This document shows positions 47,525 through 58,670 of a DNA stretch of 64,000 nucleotides, piece after piece. The first letter of the stretch is position 1; each line of letters opens with the position of its first letter. Below the pieces are notes generated by a model, which saw only the letters and a list, made by a program, of their open reading frames with translations, did not search any database and had not been told where the DNA came from. Source of the stretch: Gaeumannomyces sp. JS-464 (Eukaryota; Ascomycota; Sordariomycetes; Magnaporthales; Magnaporthaceae). The position numbers were made by a program, and so were the translations under genes. The stretch covers positions 2,418,001 through 2,482,000 of the forward strand of contig NGZR01000002.1 in NCBI GenBank assembly GCA_002197995.1, read 5' to 3'.

Positions 47525-49633
47525 CGTGTTTCTCTCCCGCTTTGAATACAATCTAGACGGAGGACGGACGCCTTCGAACACGACAAGTTCGTCCGACGAT
47601 GTTCGGTCGTCGGTTCAGGGGTTGGGCGTAGGGCTTAGGGCAGGTCGGCCGAGTCGAGTCGAGTCGAGTCGGTTGGTTCTTCGAGGCGTCGTAGTTGCTA
47701 GCCGAGGGGCTCGAGATCAATGGTATGTCCGGTCCGCCCGTAATCGATCGGACGATGATTATGGAAGACGGTCTGTAAAGAGACGTCTATTCCGAGAGAC
47801 GAAAGTCGCGAGTTGGTTAGAGCTACACCGTCCACCAGGGCGGGAAAGAAAGCAATTATGCGGGTGATGAGGTAGCATTGGTCTTGAGGAGGGAAAAAAG
47901 AATGGATGGAATGGCTTGGGGTCTTGATTACTCCAGTCGGCTCTCTCGATGGTGGGAGGAGCCAGGCCGGCTCGGCTTGTTTTGCCTTGCTGAGCTTGGG
48001 CGATGACGGGGGGCGCGGATTTTGGCACGTGCGAAGCCCAACCGAGGTGCTTCCCACCCGCAAGGTCCGGGGTGACCCCCAAATCTTGGCTCGACGCGGC
48101 GGGGAATTGGACGGCCCAATATAAAACCGTTCATGCACAAGCGCTAAGAAATGCAAGCACCACGGCCGGCGCTTGAACTGACAAGATTAAACGACCCCAG
48201 AGTCCCCCTTTCTAGTCCCGCTTCTGGATGGGCTCTGCATGATGGAATACTACCCGTGCCTTTCTGGCTCGCCTGGTCCCCTGGCGCGGAGAATTCCACC
48301 GAGGGCGTGCGCGAGTGCAAGGAATGCATGGCGGGCTTGATGATGCGTCAACCTTCCCCAAGCAGTCAAGCGCTCGTCGCGTCAACAGCGTATGCGTAAA
48401 GGAACGAGCATCGAGAAACCTACGCGTTCCCCATGTTTTTTGTGCCTGCTTTAGTGCCCCCAGTGTACTCGCTGGCTTCCTTATATGCCGCAGCAAGACC
48501 AATTGCCAATGATCTATGCAAGGACGGGAGTGGCTTTGGAAAAGACCTGTCCCACCGCCAGGACGGTATCGTAGCCTCGGTCATTGCCGAGCTCTGCATG
48601 AAATCGAAACTTCCCAGAGCTCCATACGAACCACACTTATGGCCCCCGCGCACAAGCAGTCACGAAGTCGCAGCAAGCATCGCCCGAGCAGCGAAATGGA
48701 AGCTAGGGCTTCATCACCAGTCAGGGTTTAACCTTTTATTCCCTTTGATGTTTTGTAAAGCATCGCGAGTCTACCAACCAACCCAGGTAGGTACACAGTC
48801 CCTTTTTGATTCCTCGTTCCCAGTGAAAAGAAATGACGACCAGTCAACTCCGAAGAAAGAAGAGGAGAAATCCACTTCGTGCGGTACCCGGGCGTTGCCA
48901 ATGCCCACCGAAGAAATAGAAATCACATGTCTTGCTTCCTTTTACCTCCAAAGACGAAAAACGAGAAAGGTTCCGAGACCAGATGCCATGACCATGACCA
49001 ATATGAGAGAATTCCTGTGAGAGAGCGTGGCGGGAAGGCTGTACTAGGTATCAATCGAGGCCAGTGACGGCGAGACAACAACCGCTCCAAGACCTATCGA
49101 CAGCAAAATGCTTTGCTGATCCCCACGCCGATAATTGCCTTGTAAAAAAAAATCCATCGCCACCAGAGAGAAAGAGGAAAAGACAACAGTATTTAAGGCT
49201 CGCCTTGGAGGGCGATACCACAACATTGGGGTTTCTTTGCTTTTTTTTTTTTCTTGTTTGTTGCTTTTTTCTTTTTTTGTTTTGGGCTCCGTGCTGAAAG
49301 ATTGGGTGAAGGAGATGGGGAAAGACACCCTTGAAAACCCCGGAATCTAACACCTAACGCAATGCTTGACAACCAATGACAGGAAAATACCTTCGACAAG
49401 AGTACCGGGAGAATGAAAGAGACAAGAGGGTGGTGCTTTGTACTGAGAAGGGGAGGGAGTGGTGAGAATTGAGGAAAGACACCAACAAGGCGTAGATGAC
49501 ACAGTTGGAAACAATACACCCATGCTGTGGGAGTCATTCGTCGTAAAAAATGTGTAAGCGTGGTCGAAAGTCGGCTTTTGGTGCCGAACCCTCCACCGCA
49601 GAAGTCAAGACAACAAGTAGAGGAGGAGGAGGA
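47525..49633. other. Intergenic region, 2.1 kb
   Basis: Upstream of the TMEM135-like gene and downstream of the BTB gene. It has a GAGTC pentanucleotide repeat (47651-47671), an AGGTAGGTA element near 48787 and T-rich tracts near 49239-49280. Open frames such as 48433-49020 have no domain and unlikely composition; I support no gene here. Confidence 0.45.
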
Positions 49634-52086
49634 TCAAGTTGAAGGAGTGAGTGGCACCCAAGCCCGGACAAGCTGTGGGGCCTCGTCCGAGCCGGCAACT
49701 TCCTCCTTCCATCCGAGGACGTCCCAGCCATCCGTAGGACCACCCAGAGGGGGATGGGCACTGGCCAGCCGCTCCTTGACGGACGGGTCCGCAGCGGTAC
49801 CAGCAATGACGGCCTTGATGGCTTCAATCCGTCGACGCTCGCGCTCGGCGATGATCTGTGACATGATTTTGTATCGAGTCTGCATCGTGGGCCAGCCCGT
49901 GGCGGGCTGGCCGGGTCCCTTGCCGAGCCTGTTGCTCTCCATGACACCCTTTAGGACTCCGAATGGCAGGTTCGCCAAGACCGACGTGAGGAGACGGTTC
50001 GGGTTGGGCTCGCAGGCCGCCAGGCGGTCCGACAGAGTAGCCGCTTTCTTGGGCTTGGGACGTTGCGCCTGATGAGTATCGACTGGGCCCTTGTTGGGCA
50101 ACGGGACGTCGCCAAACTTGATCTGACTCAGGAGCGGATTCGAGTAGCGAAGACCCTCGTGCCGAATGGGGACACCGGTTGCCTCGTCGACACTTGGCGC
50201 CGTCATGGCCTCCTTGTCGCCCTTGTAGGCATCAGGGTACGCCGGGATTCGAGTGTAGCGCGGCAGCGGGTACTTGGGGTCGACAACGTAGTTGTGGGGG
50301 AAGTTGTCGATGACGAAGTTGGCGATAGCATCAAGAATCCTCTCGGAGGCGGGGCCGTAGCGGAGGAGGATGTCCGAGGCGGATTGAGTGTGGATCGAGC
50401 CGGGGAACTGGTGGGTGGCACCGCCCAGAGCGATGGCGCAGGCCATCTCGAGCTGGACCCAGCCGTGAATGAGACGGATGATATCGTCCGCTCCCTTCAT
50501 GGCAATGGCTCCCAGCTGAAGGAAATGGCCGGCTGCGATGTACGAGGCAGCCAAAAAGGGATCGGACTCCGGGTACTCGGGGATGGGGCGACCGTAAAGA
50601 CTGCCGAGGCAGGTCCAGAGGACGTCGTTACGCAAATACGGATCGTCCGAAGCCATTCCCAGAGTGCCACCCGAGTTGGGGTTGCCCTGAAGGTGAGCCC
50701 TCAGTGTGGGGCTGAAGCCCAGAATAAGGCGATGGCCGTAGAGAAGCACGGGCGTGCGCCATGGACGATCCTCCGAGTCACCCAGGAACGTGACGATGAG
50801 CTGGCAGTCTGCCGTCTCGCGATTGTTGAAGTTGAGCTCAATGTACTCGCGTGCGTCACGCTGGTGCATCTGAGAAAGCTCGAGGCTTCGTGAATTGATG
50901 AAGCCAGACTGCCTCGCCGAGCTGGGTGCGGGCGGGAAGCCAGCGTTGATATCAGCATGAACGCCAGCACCATTGGCCGCCATCGGCGGCTGAGGGCGGT
51001 GATAGTAGCCGTTCTCCTCGAAGCCGGTCGGGCCATCGGGCGGGTTAGACGCCTGCGAGCCATGGAAGCTCTGAGGAGTAGACGGGGCAATCACCATGCC
51101 CTGGACAGCAGGGTAATAAGGAATGCCTTGGGTAAGCGGGGGCGGAGGCAGAGAGATATGACGACCCATGGGGGCCTGGGGAGGCGGGTACGCATTGTGA
51201 TCGTGTCGCAGAGGAAAGGGCGGCAAGTTCAAATGCGCCGGTCGATGATACCTGCCGGTCTCGGGCGGGACAGGCGAGGTGTTGTTGGAGTCTGGGTGCG
51301 CTCCGAACATGCTGCTGTCGCTCAGGCTCAAGTGAGGATGGTGCATGGGATGCGCTGAGGCTCGAAAGCCGGAGGCTGCGCCATCATGAATCCGTTCGCG
51401 GTCGGAGGGATATTCTCCTTGCCTCGCGGAGGATGCTGCTGGGCGTAGCCGTCGGGTGCAGCGGGTGACGAGATGGCGGAGGGAGGGATCGCGTTTGTCG
51501 AGCGACAGGCCGTGAGAGGCTCGCGAGTGGTGGTTGCGGGCGGGCCTGGTTGGTCTGATGAGAATGTGAAGGTGACGGAGGAAGAGGGAAGGTGCGGGGT
51601 GATAAACAACATACCTTGACCAGTGCCTGCAAACGAAAGCTCCTGCTGCTGCGACGAGGCTGGGGCGGGCTCCACACCCACGGTGGCGTCCGCCGTCGGC
51701 TGCTGCTTTTTCTGCTGGTGTCCGTTGCCGTTGCGGGCGCCGTCGTGCTTGGGAGCAGACGGGTCGGTGCCGTTGGTGCTGGGGGCAATGGCCAGGGCAG
51801 AAATGTTGGGCAGGTCAACCTCGACGGCCAAAGGCGAGGTGGGAGAGCGGACAGGCGCGGCTGACGTCGGCGACTTTGCAGCGTGGGCACCGGCAGTGGG
51901 AGAGGGGAAGGCAGTCTGCGCGCTGCGATGGCGCGGTTTGGTTAGAGGAAGAGGGAGGACCGGGACGACGTGGGGTTTCTTGTGGGTGGAGGTGCCCTTG
52001 ACGGCTGGGCGGCGCTGGCCGAGGTGGTTGTTCGTTCCATTGCCAGCAGTCGCAGGGCCGGGGCTGCCGGTGGTGGAAGGCGCCAT
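49634..52086 (-). CDS. BTB/POZ-domain-like fungal protein
   Basis: The start at 52086 (MAPSTTGSPGPATAGNGTNN) opens a Ser/Pro/Thr-rich, probably disordered N-terminal half with PRGKENIPPTANGFMMAQPP. After one missing base in the GGG run at 51347-51349 the reading continues MHHPHLSLSDSSMFGAHPDS for 570 uninterrupted codons. A BTB-like core reads ETADCQLIVTFLGD, then LYGHRLILGFSPTLRAHLQ; it is followed by a helical part (YIAAGHFLQLGAIAMKGADD) and a C-terminal RRRIEAIKAVIAGTAADPS region. About 820 residues in all. BTB proteins are often adaptors in protein-protein interaction; the specific role is unknown. The 5' leader carries a CTGG repeat. Confidence 0.7.
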
Positions 52087-52165
52087 GCTGGGCACCCAGG
52101 CAGGACCAGCCTCGACAGAGCAGTGCGAGAGCGGACGGGGAAGGGCAAGAGCTGGCGGGCCGGGT

Positions 52166-52198
<33 letters not shown>

Positions 52199-53369
52199 GG
52201 CAGCAGAGCCAAACGTCGGCAGCGGGACTTTGCGATGAACGGGCGGGCGGTGCAGAGTTGCCCTGATAGACCGTTTCCCGGAGCGAAGGTTGGCGATGCA
52301 CAGCTCTCGTCTGGTGCGGCTGCCGGGAAGTTACTTGGTCGAGCAACTCTACAAAATCGGGGCGCGGCTCTGGCAATGATGACAATTTTTTTGGCCTTGG
52401 ACTCAAATCCCCGCAGAAAAATTGGTTCAGCCCAGCCAGGACCCCGGTCCAGGTCGACGTTTGTTCGTTTTTTTAGCGGGCCACCGGCAAACACCAGGCG
52501 CAGGGTGCTTCCATGTACTTCCACATAACACGCTGGCCGCTGCGGTACCTTGCCCTATGCACCTGCAGCCAGAGATTGCACACTCCATCCCGCTTCCCTG
52601 GATCGCCGTGCACAGACCAAACAGCCCATCTGAGCCGCGCCCAGTCTGGTCCTGCGTCTGCGAAACGTCTCGATGGCGGGCTCGCACAGCATCTTGGTGG
52701 CTTGTGATTCACCTGCCACAACTCGTATACATACACCTCTCTTTTACTAGCATTGCTATGTACATATACCTGGGCTCTGTAGTTGGGCTCTGTATCCGTG
52801 ACAGAGCTCGCGGGCCAGACAGCTTTAAGGAGACGCATTGATGTCGTATGACAACTGCAGGCTCCCTGTTTCCCACTGCTCCAGCAGCCGATGACTAATA
52901 CTGGCGACGCGGCAGGGAGCTGCAGCGCAGGCGCAAGCATCGCAAAAGAGCGGACATTGTCGCCAGCCCTGAGAGAGCAAAACTGGCTTGCGTCGGACAA
53001 CACTCTGCGGGAGCCCCTATTTTCCTATTGTGTCTATCAACAACTGCTTCGCTAGCTGAGTCTGCCTCTCCATATCCTGTTTGTCGCCTAACCCAATCTT
53101 GTGGGCTGGACAGCCATCCCGTTTGGTGTCTCTCCCCATGCGGGAATGGGCGACATTGCCGAACGCGGGCGCTACTTTTTGAGCTGGCCCTGCAACCACA
53201 TCATCTGTGCCGTCTGTGTGCAGCCGTTGCATTCTTGCCCTCTTCGGCATGGAGACGTATGCGCCCTGTCCGGATGGCCTCAATTACGAACTCAAAATAC
53301 CTTAAACAGCTAACCTAGGTACACTCTCTTCCTCGGGGCATTCCCACCCTTGAAGCCGCTGGCCTGCTG
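52087..53369. other. Intergenic region between the BTB and MBL genes
   Basis: Includes the 5' leader/promoter of the BTB gene with a CTGG tetranucleotide repeat (about 52166-52199). An AACCTAGGTA element lies near 53311. No supported gene. Confidence 0.5.
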
Positions 53370-54463
53370 TTACTCCAGCACCAGCGCATCGCCGGATGCC
53401 AGCTCCAGAAACCGGTAGCCGCCGACGGCCTCCTCCCCGGCCGCGTCCTTCAGCCTCGCCTGCTCAGCCTCGACAGCATCCTTGAGCGTATATCTGGTTC
53501 TCTGTAGCAGCCAGCTGACCAGCCCTCCCCCGACTTTGACCTCGTCGTGCGTCGCGACCCAGTACCGCGCCCCGCTGGCGCGCACCGAGCCGAGCCCGTT
53601 TTGTGCCCCCAGATTCAGCTGCTTGGTCATCCATATCCGGACGTCGTGCATCCCGTGAAGCAGCGCCAGGGTCTTGAGACCCAACGACGGGAGGAATCCC
53701 AGGCCATCGGCTTCTATCCGTGAGGCGAGTATAGTATTGTCTCTGCCTCCTCGTTGGACGGCGTCTGGGGGTCGAAAGTGCCAAACGCGATCATGACAGC
53801 CGAGTGGTAGTATAGAGAGTTGCCGGGCGTCACCACTCTCCCAACACCCAGCCAGGGAGGCAGAAGCGGATGGCAGGCTGAAAGAGCTTCTTTCCAAGGC
53901 GGAGAGGCGCTAGAGAACGGCGGCATGGTGATAACGGTGTCGAAATGCCCCCATGAGCCGATCAGCCTTGCCGCCTCGTCCGTCGCCAAGACCGGCGTGC
54001 CCCTTGGCAGCTCCTCCAGCGTCGCGCGGTGGCAGTGGTCTGTAAACTCGTGAGAGACGACGACGGCGTCAATGAAGCACGGCGGGGCCCCTATCGCGGC
54101 TCCCTGTCCCTCCACCTCCTCCTCCACCGCCTCCCCCTCGAGCTCGCGCAAGGCGTCGTTCAGCTCCGCAATCGTGGCCACGCTTGGCTCGACGACGTGC
54201 CATTGGGTGGAGAACCAGGATGCCACGTCGGATTGGGGCCCCTGTAGCCAAGGGTCCAGCAGCAGATTGAAGCGCGACCGGCCGGCGGCCGGTGGTGACC
54301 GCTCGGCGCGGCGCGGATATGGGAGCTGGATCAGCCACGTGGTGTCGGCGTTGAGGTGGACCAGGACGGGTCGCGGCGTCGCTAGCGCGGCTTTCCACGC
54401 TTCTTGGCTTGACATCCTGATCGGCCCCTTGCATTCTTCAAGCGTCCTCCGTCCTGAGCTCAT
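53370..54463 (-). CDS. Metallo-beta-lactamase-fold protein (UlaG-like fungal family)
   Basis: Starts at 54463 (MSSGRRTLEECKGPIRMSSQ). The part VLVHLNADTTWLIQLPYP and FNLLLDPWLQG fits the N-terminal strands of the fold, and VVVSHEFTDHCHRATLEELP is the metal-binding motif in the variant form H-x-x-x-D-H. Further on are AARLIGSWGHFDTVITM and YYHSAVMIAFGTFD. One frame change near 53720 (TILYSPHG to IEADGLGFLPSLGLKTLALL) is repaired by one base; the rest, with GSVRASGARYWVATHDEVKV, runs to the stop at 53370. About 365 residues, the usual length. Probably a hydrolase; substrate unknown. Confidence 0.72.
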
Positions 54464-55460
54464 TTTGCAGAAGTGATAGTGTCTCTCTTGTTCGTTTGTT
54501 CGCCTGCTGTGCCCTGCCGGCTGCGTTTGGGGTACTTTTCGTTTATTAGTTCCTCTTCTTTTTGTTCAACTTCAAGTTTTATTTTCTGCTTCAATATCTG
54601 GGTCAAGCAGTTGATTTGCAAACGCGGCTTTCGCTTCTCCTTTGTACCTTGAGGGCGCTGGTGCTGGCGATTCGCGCGGGGTTGCACAGCCACGGCCCTG
54701 GCCGTGGTGATCGATCGGGCATCTCTGTCAATGTAATAATCGTCCCGCTCCCTTGTTGCACATTGTGTGGACCAAAGTGCCGGAACGGTTGCAGCCGGCG
54801 CGACGGCGCATGCTTGGCCGCTTCCCCTGGCACGTGCCTAGTCGCATATTTTGATGCAGAAATTGGCCTGGTGCTTGCAAACACGCATCCCTGTCGTTAT
54901 CTCCGAGGCTTGGTATCACCTCCGTGAACATCTCTGCTCTTGCAGCCAGAGCGCATTCGCGCACAAGACCATGTCAGGCGCTCTTCCAATATCTGATCAA
55001 GCGCCTATGCCTAGGCAAGTACACCGGGATCCTCCAGAGTTGAATCGTTGGTCTCCAGAGTCTTTGCCCGTACAGACTGACCGACTGACAAGGACAACAA
55101 AGAAACAAGACAAGACTAACAACCCAGCTCAAAGCGATCTTTCTTGCTCTTTGCCGCTAATATCACAACCGTCTGACGGACCCTACTAGAACGCCGAGAC
55201 AAAGCAACGCGTCGCCAGCATGCTTTGTTGAAGATAGATACTTTGACAGTGATGGAGTACTATATCGCCCAGCCCTGCGGTGGCCGAACGGCATATAAGC
55301 ATACGTCGAGGATGGACCGCCGCCATCATCCGGCTCGCTCAGCAACAGCATCCTAGACAGAAGCAACAGTCCTCTCCACGAGTCGTTGTGAATCCCGCCA
55401 GCGACACCGGAACAACATCCAACCGTCGATCCTGCGGCTGCTGTTACCCCAACCTGCAAG
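54464..55460. promoter_or_regulatory. Divergent intergenic region (MBL gene / tail-anchored protein gene)
   Basis: About 1 kb between two divergent starts. A T-rich segment near 54540-54600 and a C/A-rich leader before 55461. No gene seen. Confidence 0.4.
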
Positions 55461-56533
55461 ATGGCCCCCGTGCAATCCAAGGAGAGCGGCAAGAAGTCCC
55501 GGTACGACTGGCCCGACGGGGACTGTCAGGGCTGGTCGCCGTCCCACCGCGCCTACCCCAAGACCCCGTACCCATTCTCCCCGCGAGCCGGCCATGAAGG
55601 CTCGTCTCGCAACTTCCTGAACCCTAAGACCGATATCTCGCCGCCGCCCGACTATCTGCCCAGCCTGACTAAACTACAGCGGGACGACGCCGGCGACGGC
55701 CTCAGCGATGCGCGCGTCTTCCAGGGCGAGACCGACGGCCAGGATCCCTTCGCAAACGACGCAAGGCTGTCCCCCGCTCGGCCTCGTCCTCGCGGCTCGA
55801 ACGCCGGCCTAGCCTGGCCGACGAACTCAGGGACGCCGACGACGAGGCTCGGCACGCCCAGGCCACTGCCGCCTCCGTCGCCAGGCCGCCGCCCCGCCCG
55901 GCCTCGTCCTGGGGCGCGTCGCCGCCGGCGTGGGGGCTCGCTCTCCGCCGCCACGGACACCGTCCGTCCTCTCAGCTGTCTCTGCCCTGCACCTCCTCCG
56001 CGACCTCCATGATGGCGCTCGTGGGCAGCAGCCGTAGAGGCTCTGTGGACTCGGGTGCTTACAGCGCCGAAACGGCCGCGGATGAGAGCGCCGCGGCGCT
56101 GCAGACGCCCGAGTCGCCCGAGGCGTCGACGCCCGGCAGCCTCAGGATCCAGCCCACGCCGCCCCTCGATTCCGCCGCCGCAGGCACGCGCAGCTGCTTC
56201 GCAGGACCGAACAAAGACCCCCGGGCCGGGAGGCTCGAGGGGCCTTCCAGTGGTTCTCCCTTTGACATGCGCGATGATGCGGGCGGTTCAAGCGATGACG
56301 ATAGCATCGACGATAGCGGCGGTAACTGGAGCCAGGCGGTCGGCGGTAAAAGCAGACGCATGGTTCGGCCGCCGCTCGTGGGGCTCGGCATCAGCCAGGC
56401 ACGCGAAGAGAGGGAGCCCGCGGCCGCGAAGCCCGTCTCCGTCGCCACGGGACCCGTCACTATGGAAATCGTCCTGGCCTTCCTCTCGGGCCTCGTGCTC
56501 GGGTACTCCCTGCTCATGTTCCTTGGCGTGTAG
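55461..56533 (+). CDS. Predicted tail-anchored membrane protein, function unknown
   Basis: The ATG at 55461 gives MAPVQSKESGKKSRYDWPDG, a hydrophilic Pro/Ser/Arg-rich protein. After a one-base frame change near 55755 it reads RRKAVPRSASSSRLERRPSL and continues through MMALVGSSRRGSVDSGAYSA, an acidic DDDSIDDSGGNWSQ segment and SRRMVRPPLVGLGISQ. It ends with a single hydrophobic segment, MEIVLAFLSGLVLGYSLLMF, and two or three residues, then TAG at 56531. This is the layout of a C-terminal anchor in ER or mitochondrial membranes. No domain recognised; about 357 residues. Confidence 0.6.
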
Positions 56534-57151
56534 GTCTCGAAAGAGAAGCGGACAAAGGGATACATAACCGATGTCTCATCCGAGCTGCTCGGCGGAGACA
56601 CTGGAATAGAATTTGTTCTTGGAGATCACATACATCACCACCCTCGGGATATTCATGTAGCTAGGCAGGTCGGGATGGCAACTGACTGATCTTTACCTCT
56701 CGTCGAAGAGCATAGAGAGTATCGTTCAATGCAAGAGCCAAGTGAAGAACACAGATCTAAATACACAGCAGATCCTCGCCACGAGGAGCGAGACTCGGGT
56801 AGAAAAACAATATTGGGTATCATTCGTAACAGCAAGCCAACAAAGGGTGCACCGACGTAGGAAGGCAGAGACAACCCGGCCAAACATGATGACGATGCCA
56901 CTCCAGATAAAACACCCCATTCGCAGCCATTCGTGCAAAGAGTATTCCTTCCCCTGGTACCCAGATGTGGACAGAGTGAGGCGTGATATGGGACGGAGAA
57001 TAGGATGTTAAAACCCACAAGGTTGAGAGACGCAAGGAGAAGAATTGACGACAACTAAAGGGCGGGTGTGTGATAGCGTTCGGAAACGTTGACTCGGACA
57101 GGCAGGAATCATGGCGGTCGATCATTAGCGAGAAGGATGCGAGACAGCAAA
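56534..57151. other. Spacer between convergent genes
   Basis: 3' regions of the flanking genes; nothing coding recognised. Confidence 0.5.
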
Positions 57152-58670
57152 TCAAGCCATCTCTTGAGCCTTCTTCTCAGCCGTCGCCGCCGCAGCATTC
57201 CTCTTCCACTCGCGCTTGGTGTCCTTGCGTTCCTTAGACAGGAGAGTGATGAGGTAGTGCATGCTCCGAGTAGCGCGCTTGGCCTCGACGGCCGCGACGG
57301 CGGCGTCCTCGTCGAGGCCGTCGTGCATGTACTCGCGGATCTTGTCCCAGACGAGCTTGCGGCGCGAGAACCACGTCCTGCCCTTGGGGTCGGGCCGCCA
57401 TCGGCTCTGCCAGTGGTTCTCGATGGCCTCGATGGGCATGACACCGTCGAGCCCGTGCTTGTACTCCTGCCAGATCTCGGCCACCGTGTGCAGCGAACTG
57501 TAGGCGATGACGCGGGGCATGCCGCCCAGCTCGGGCGGGAACTCGAGCTTCAGCGCCGTCCGCGGAGGAGTGTTAATACGCATGAATGGGGCCCGGGGCC
57601 AGAAGCCGCCGGCGGTGGCGTGCCCCAATCCGTCGCTGGTCCCGGCGTCGTGTTGCTGGGCGATGCGGCAGACGAGGAGGCGGCAGCGGCGGCGGCCGCG
57701 GCCACTGCGGCTGCTGCCACCTCGGCCGTCGACGCGGTCGAGAAGGACGGGGCGCGGAGCGGCTGGGCCTGCTGGTGATGGTGCTGCTGCTGAGACGAAG
57801 GCGCGGGCTGCTGGATCAACGGGGGCGGCGGGGTGCCGAAGGAATGTTGGAAGCTGGGAGGATAGATCCGCGAGGGGTTCTGGGAGGTGGCTAGCTGCGG
57901 AACAGTTGGGCGCGTGGCCGGAACTGTGGGAGGCCGGGCCTGTGAGTATGACGTAGGCAATCTAGGGAGCCCATGGTGCTGCGGCAGATGCTGGGGCTGC
58001 AGGAGGAGGGTCGGGGCTGGTGCCGACGTTGGAAGCCTCTGCATGTACTGTGGTGGCACAGCCGGTGGGTTAGCACAGCGATACACTAGTGGGGGTGGGA
58101 GAATGCAGCCCCCTGGTTGGAGGATGCGCGCGCTAAGGCACTAGTTTGCTGGCAAAGCGCCAGACTTACCAGGTTGGCGGATTCGAAGGCATTTGAGCCA
58201 CCGCTAAAGAAGACGGACAGGCAGGCCTTGATCTCGCCCAGCTGCTTGGTGACGTCCTGGTACTGCGCCGATAGAGTGGTGAGGGCTGACTGCATCTGGT
58301 AGACCATGTTGACGAGCTCTCCCGAGTCCATTGCCCTAAGCTGCTCCTCCGCAGGGGTCTCGGAGGTGGCCCTCGAGGTGGTTGAGCGTGGGGGCGGCGG
58401 CAGACTGGGCTGAGCTTGGGACTGGGGCTGGGGCTGAAGCTGAGGCTGGGGTCCTGTGCCATTAGGCATGTCGCTGCCATTGCTGCAATTGCTGGCATGA
58501 CTGGTGGCGGTTGTGGTGGCAGCGGTTTCAGTCGCCGGGTTGCTGATGGCCTGGTGGCGCTTGGCTGGCTGGCGCTCCAAGTCCGAGGACGAGTCGTCTG
58601 CCTCGAGCACTGATGCCGGGCGCTTGATGGCCTCGGCCATTGCTACATGCGTCGAAGGCGACTGGGACAT
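57152..58670 (-). CDS. GCR1-domain transcriptional regulator
   Basis: Two exons on the minus strand: 58670-58170, starting MSQSPSTHVAMAEAIKRPAS, and 58047-57152; intron 58048-58169 with GTAAGT, CTAAC and CACAG. The N-terminal half has a bipartite basic stretch (RQPAKRHQ), a Gln/Pro-rich region and a possible coiled coil (SGELVNMVYQMQSALTTLSA). The second exon has poly-Ala and poly-Gln stretches and then the GCR1_C-type DNA-binding domain: YSSLHTVAEIWQEYKHGLDG, IEAIENHWQSRWRPDPKGRT and WFSRRKLVWDKIREY. It ends in a Lys-rich tail (EWKRNAAAATAEKKAQEMA). One frame change at the GGGG run at 57588-57591 probably reflects a missing base. Relatives include Gcr1, Msn1 and Hot1; target genes unknown. 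Confidence 0.8.
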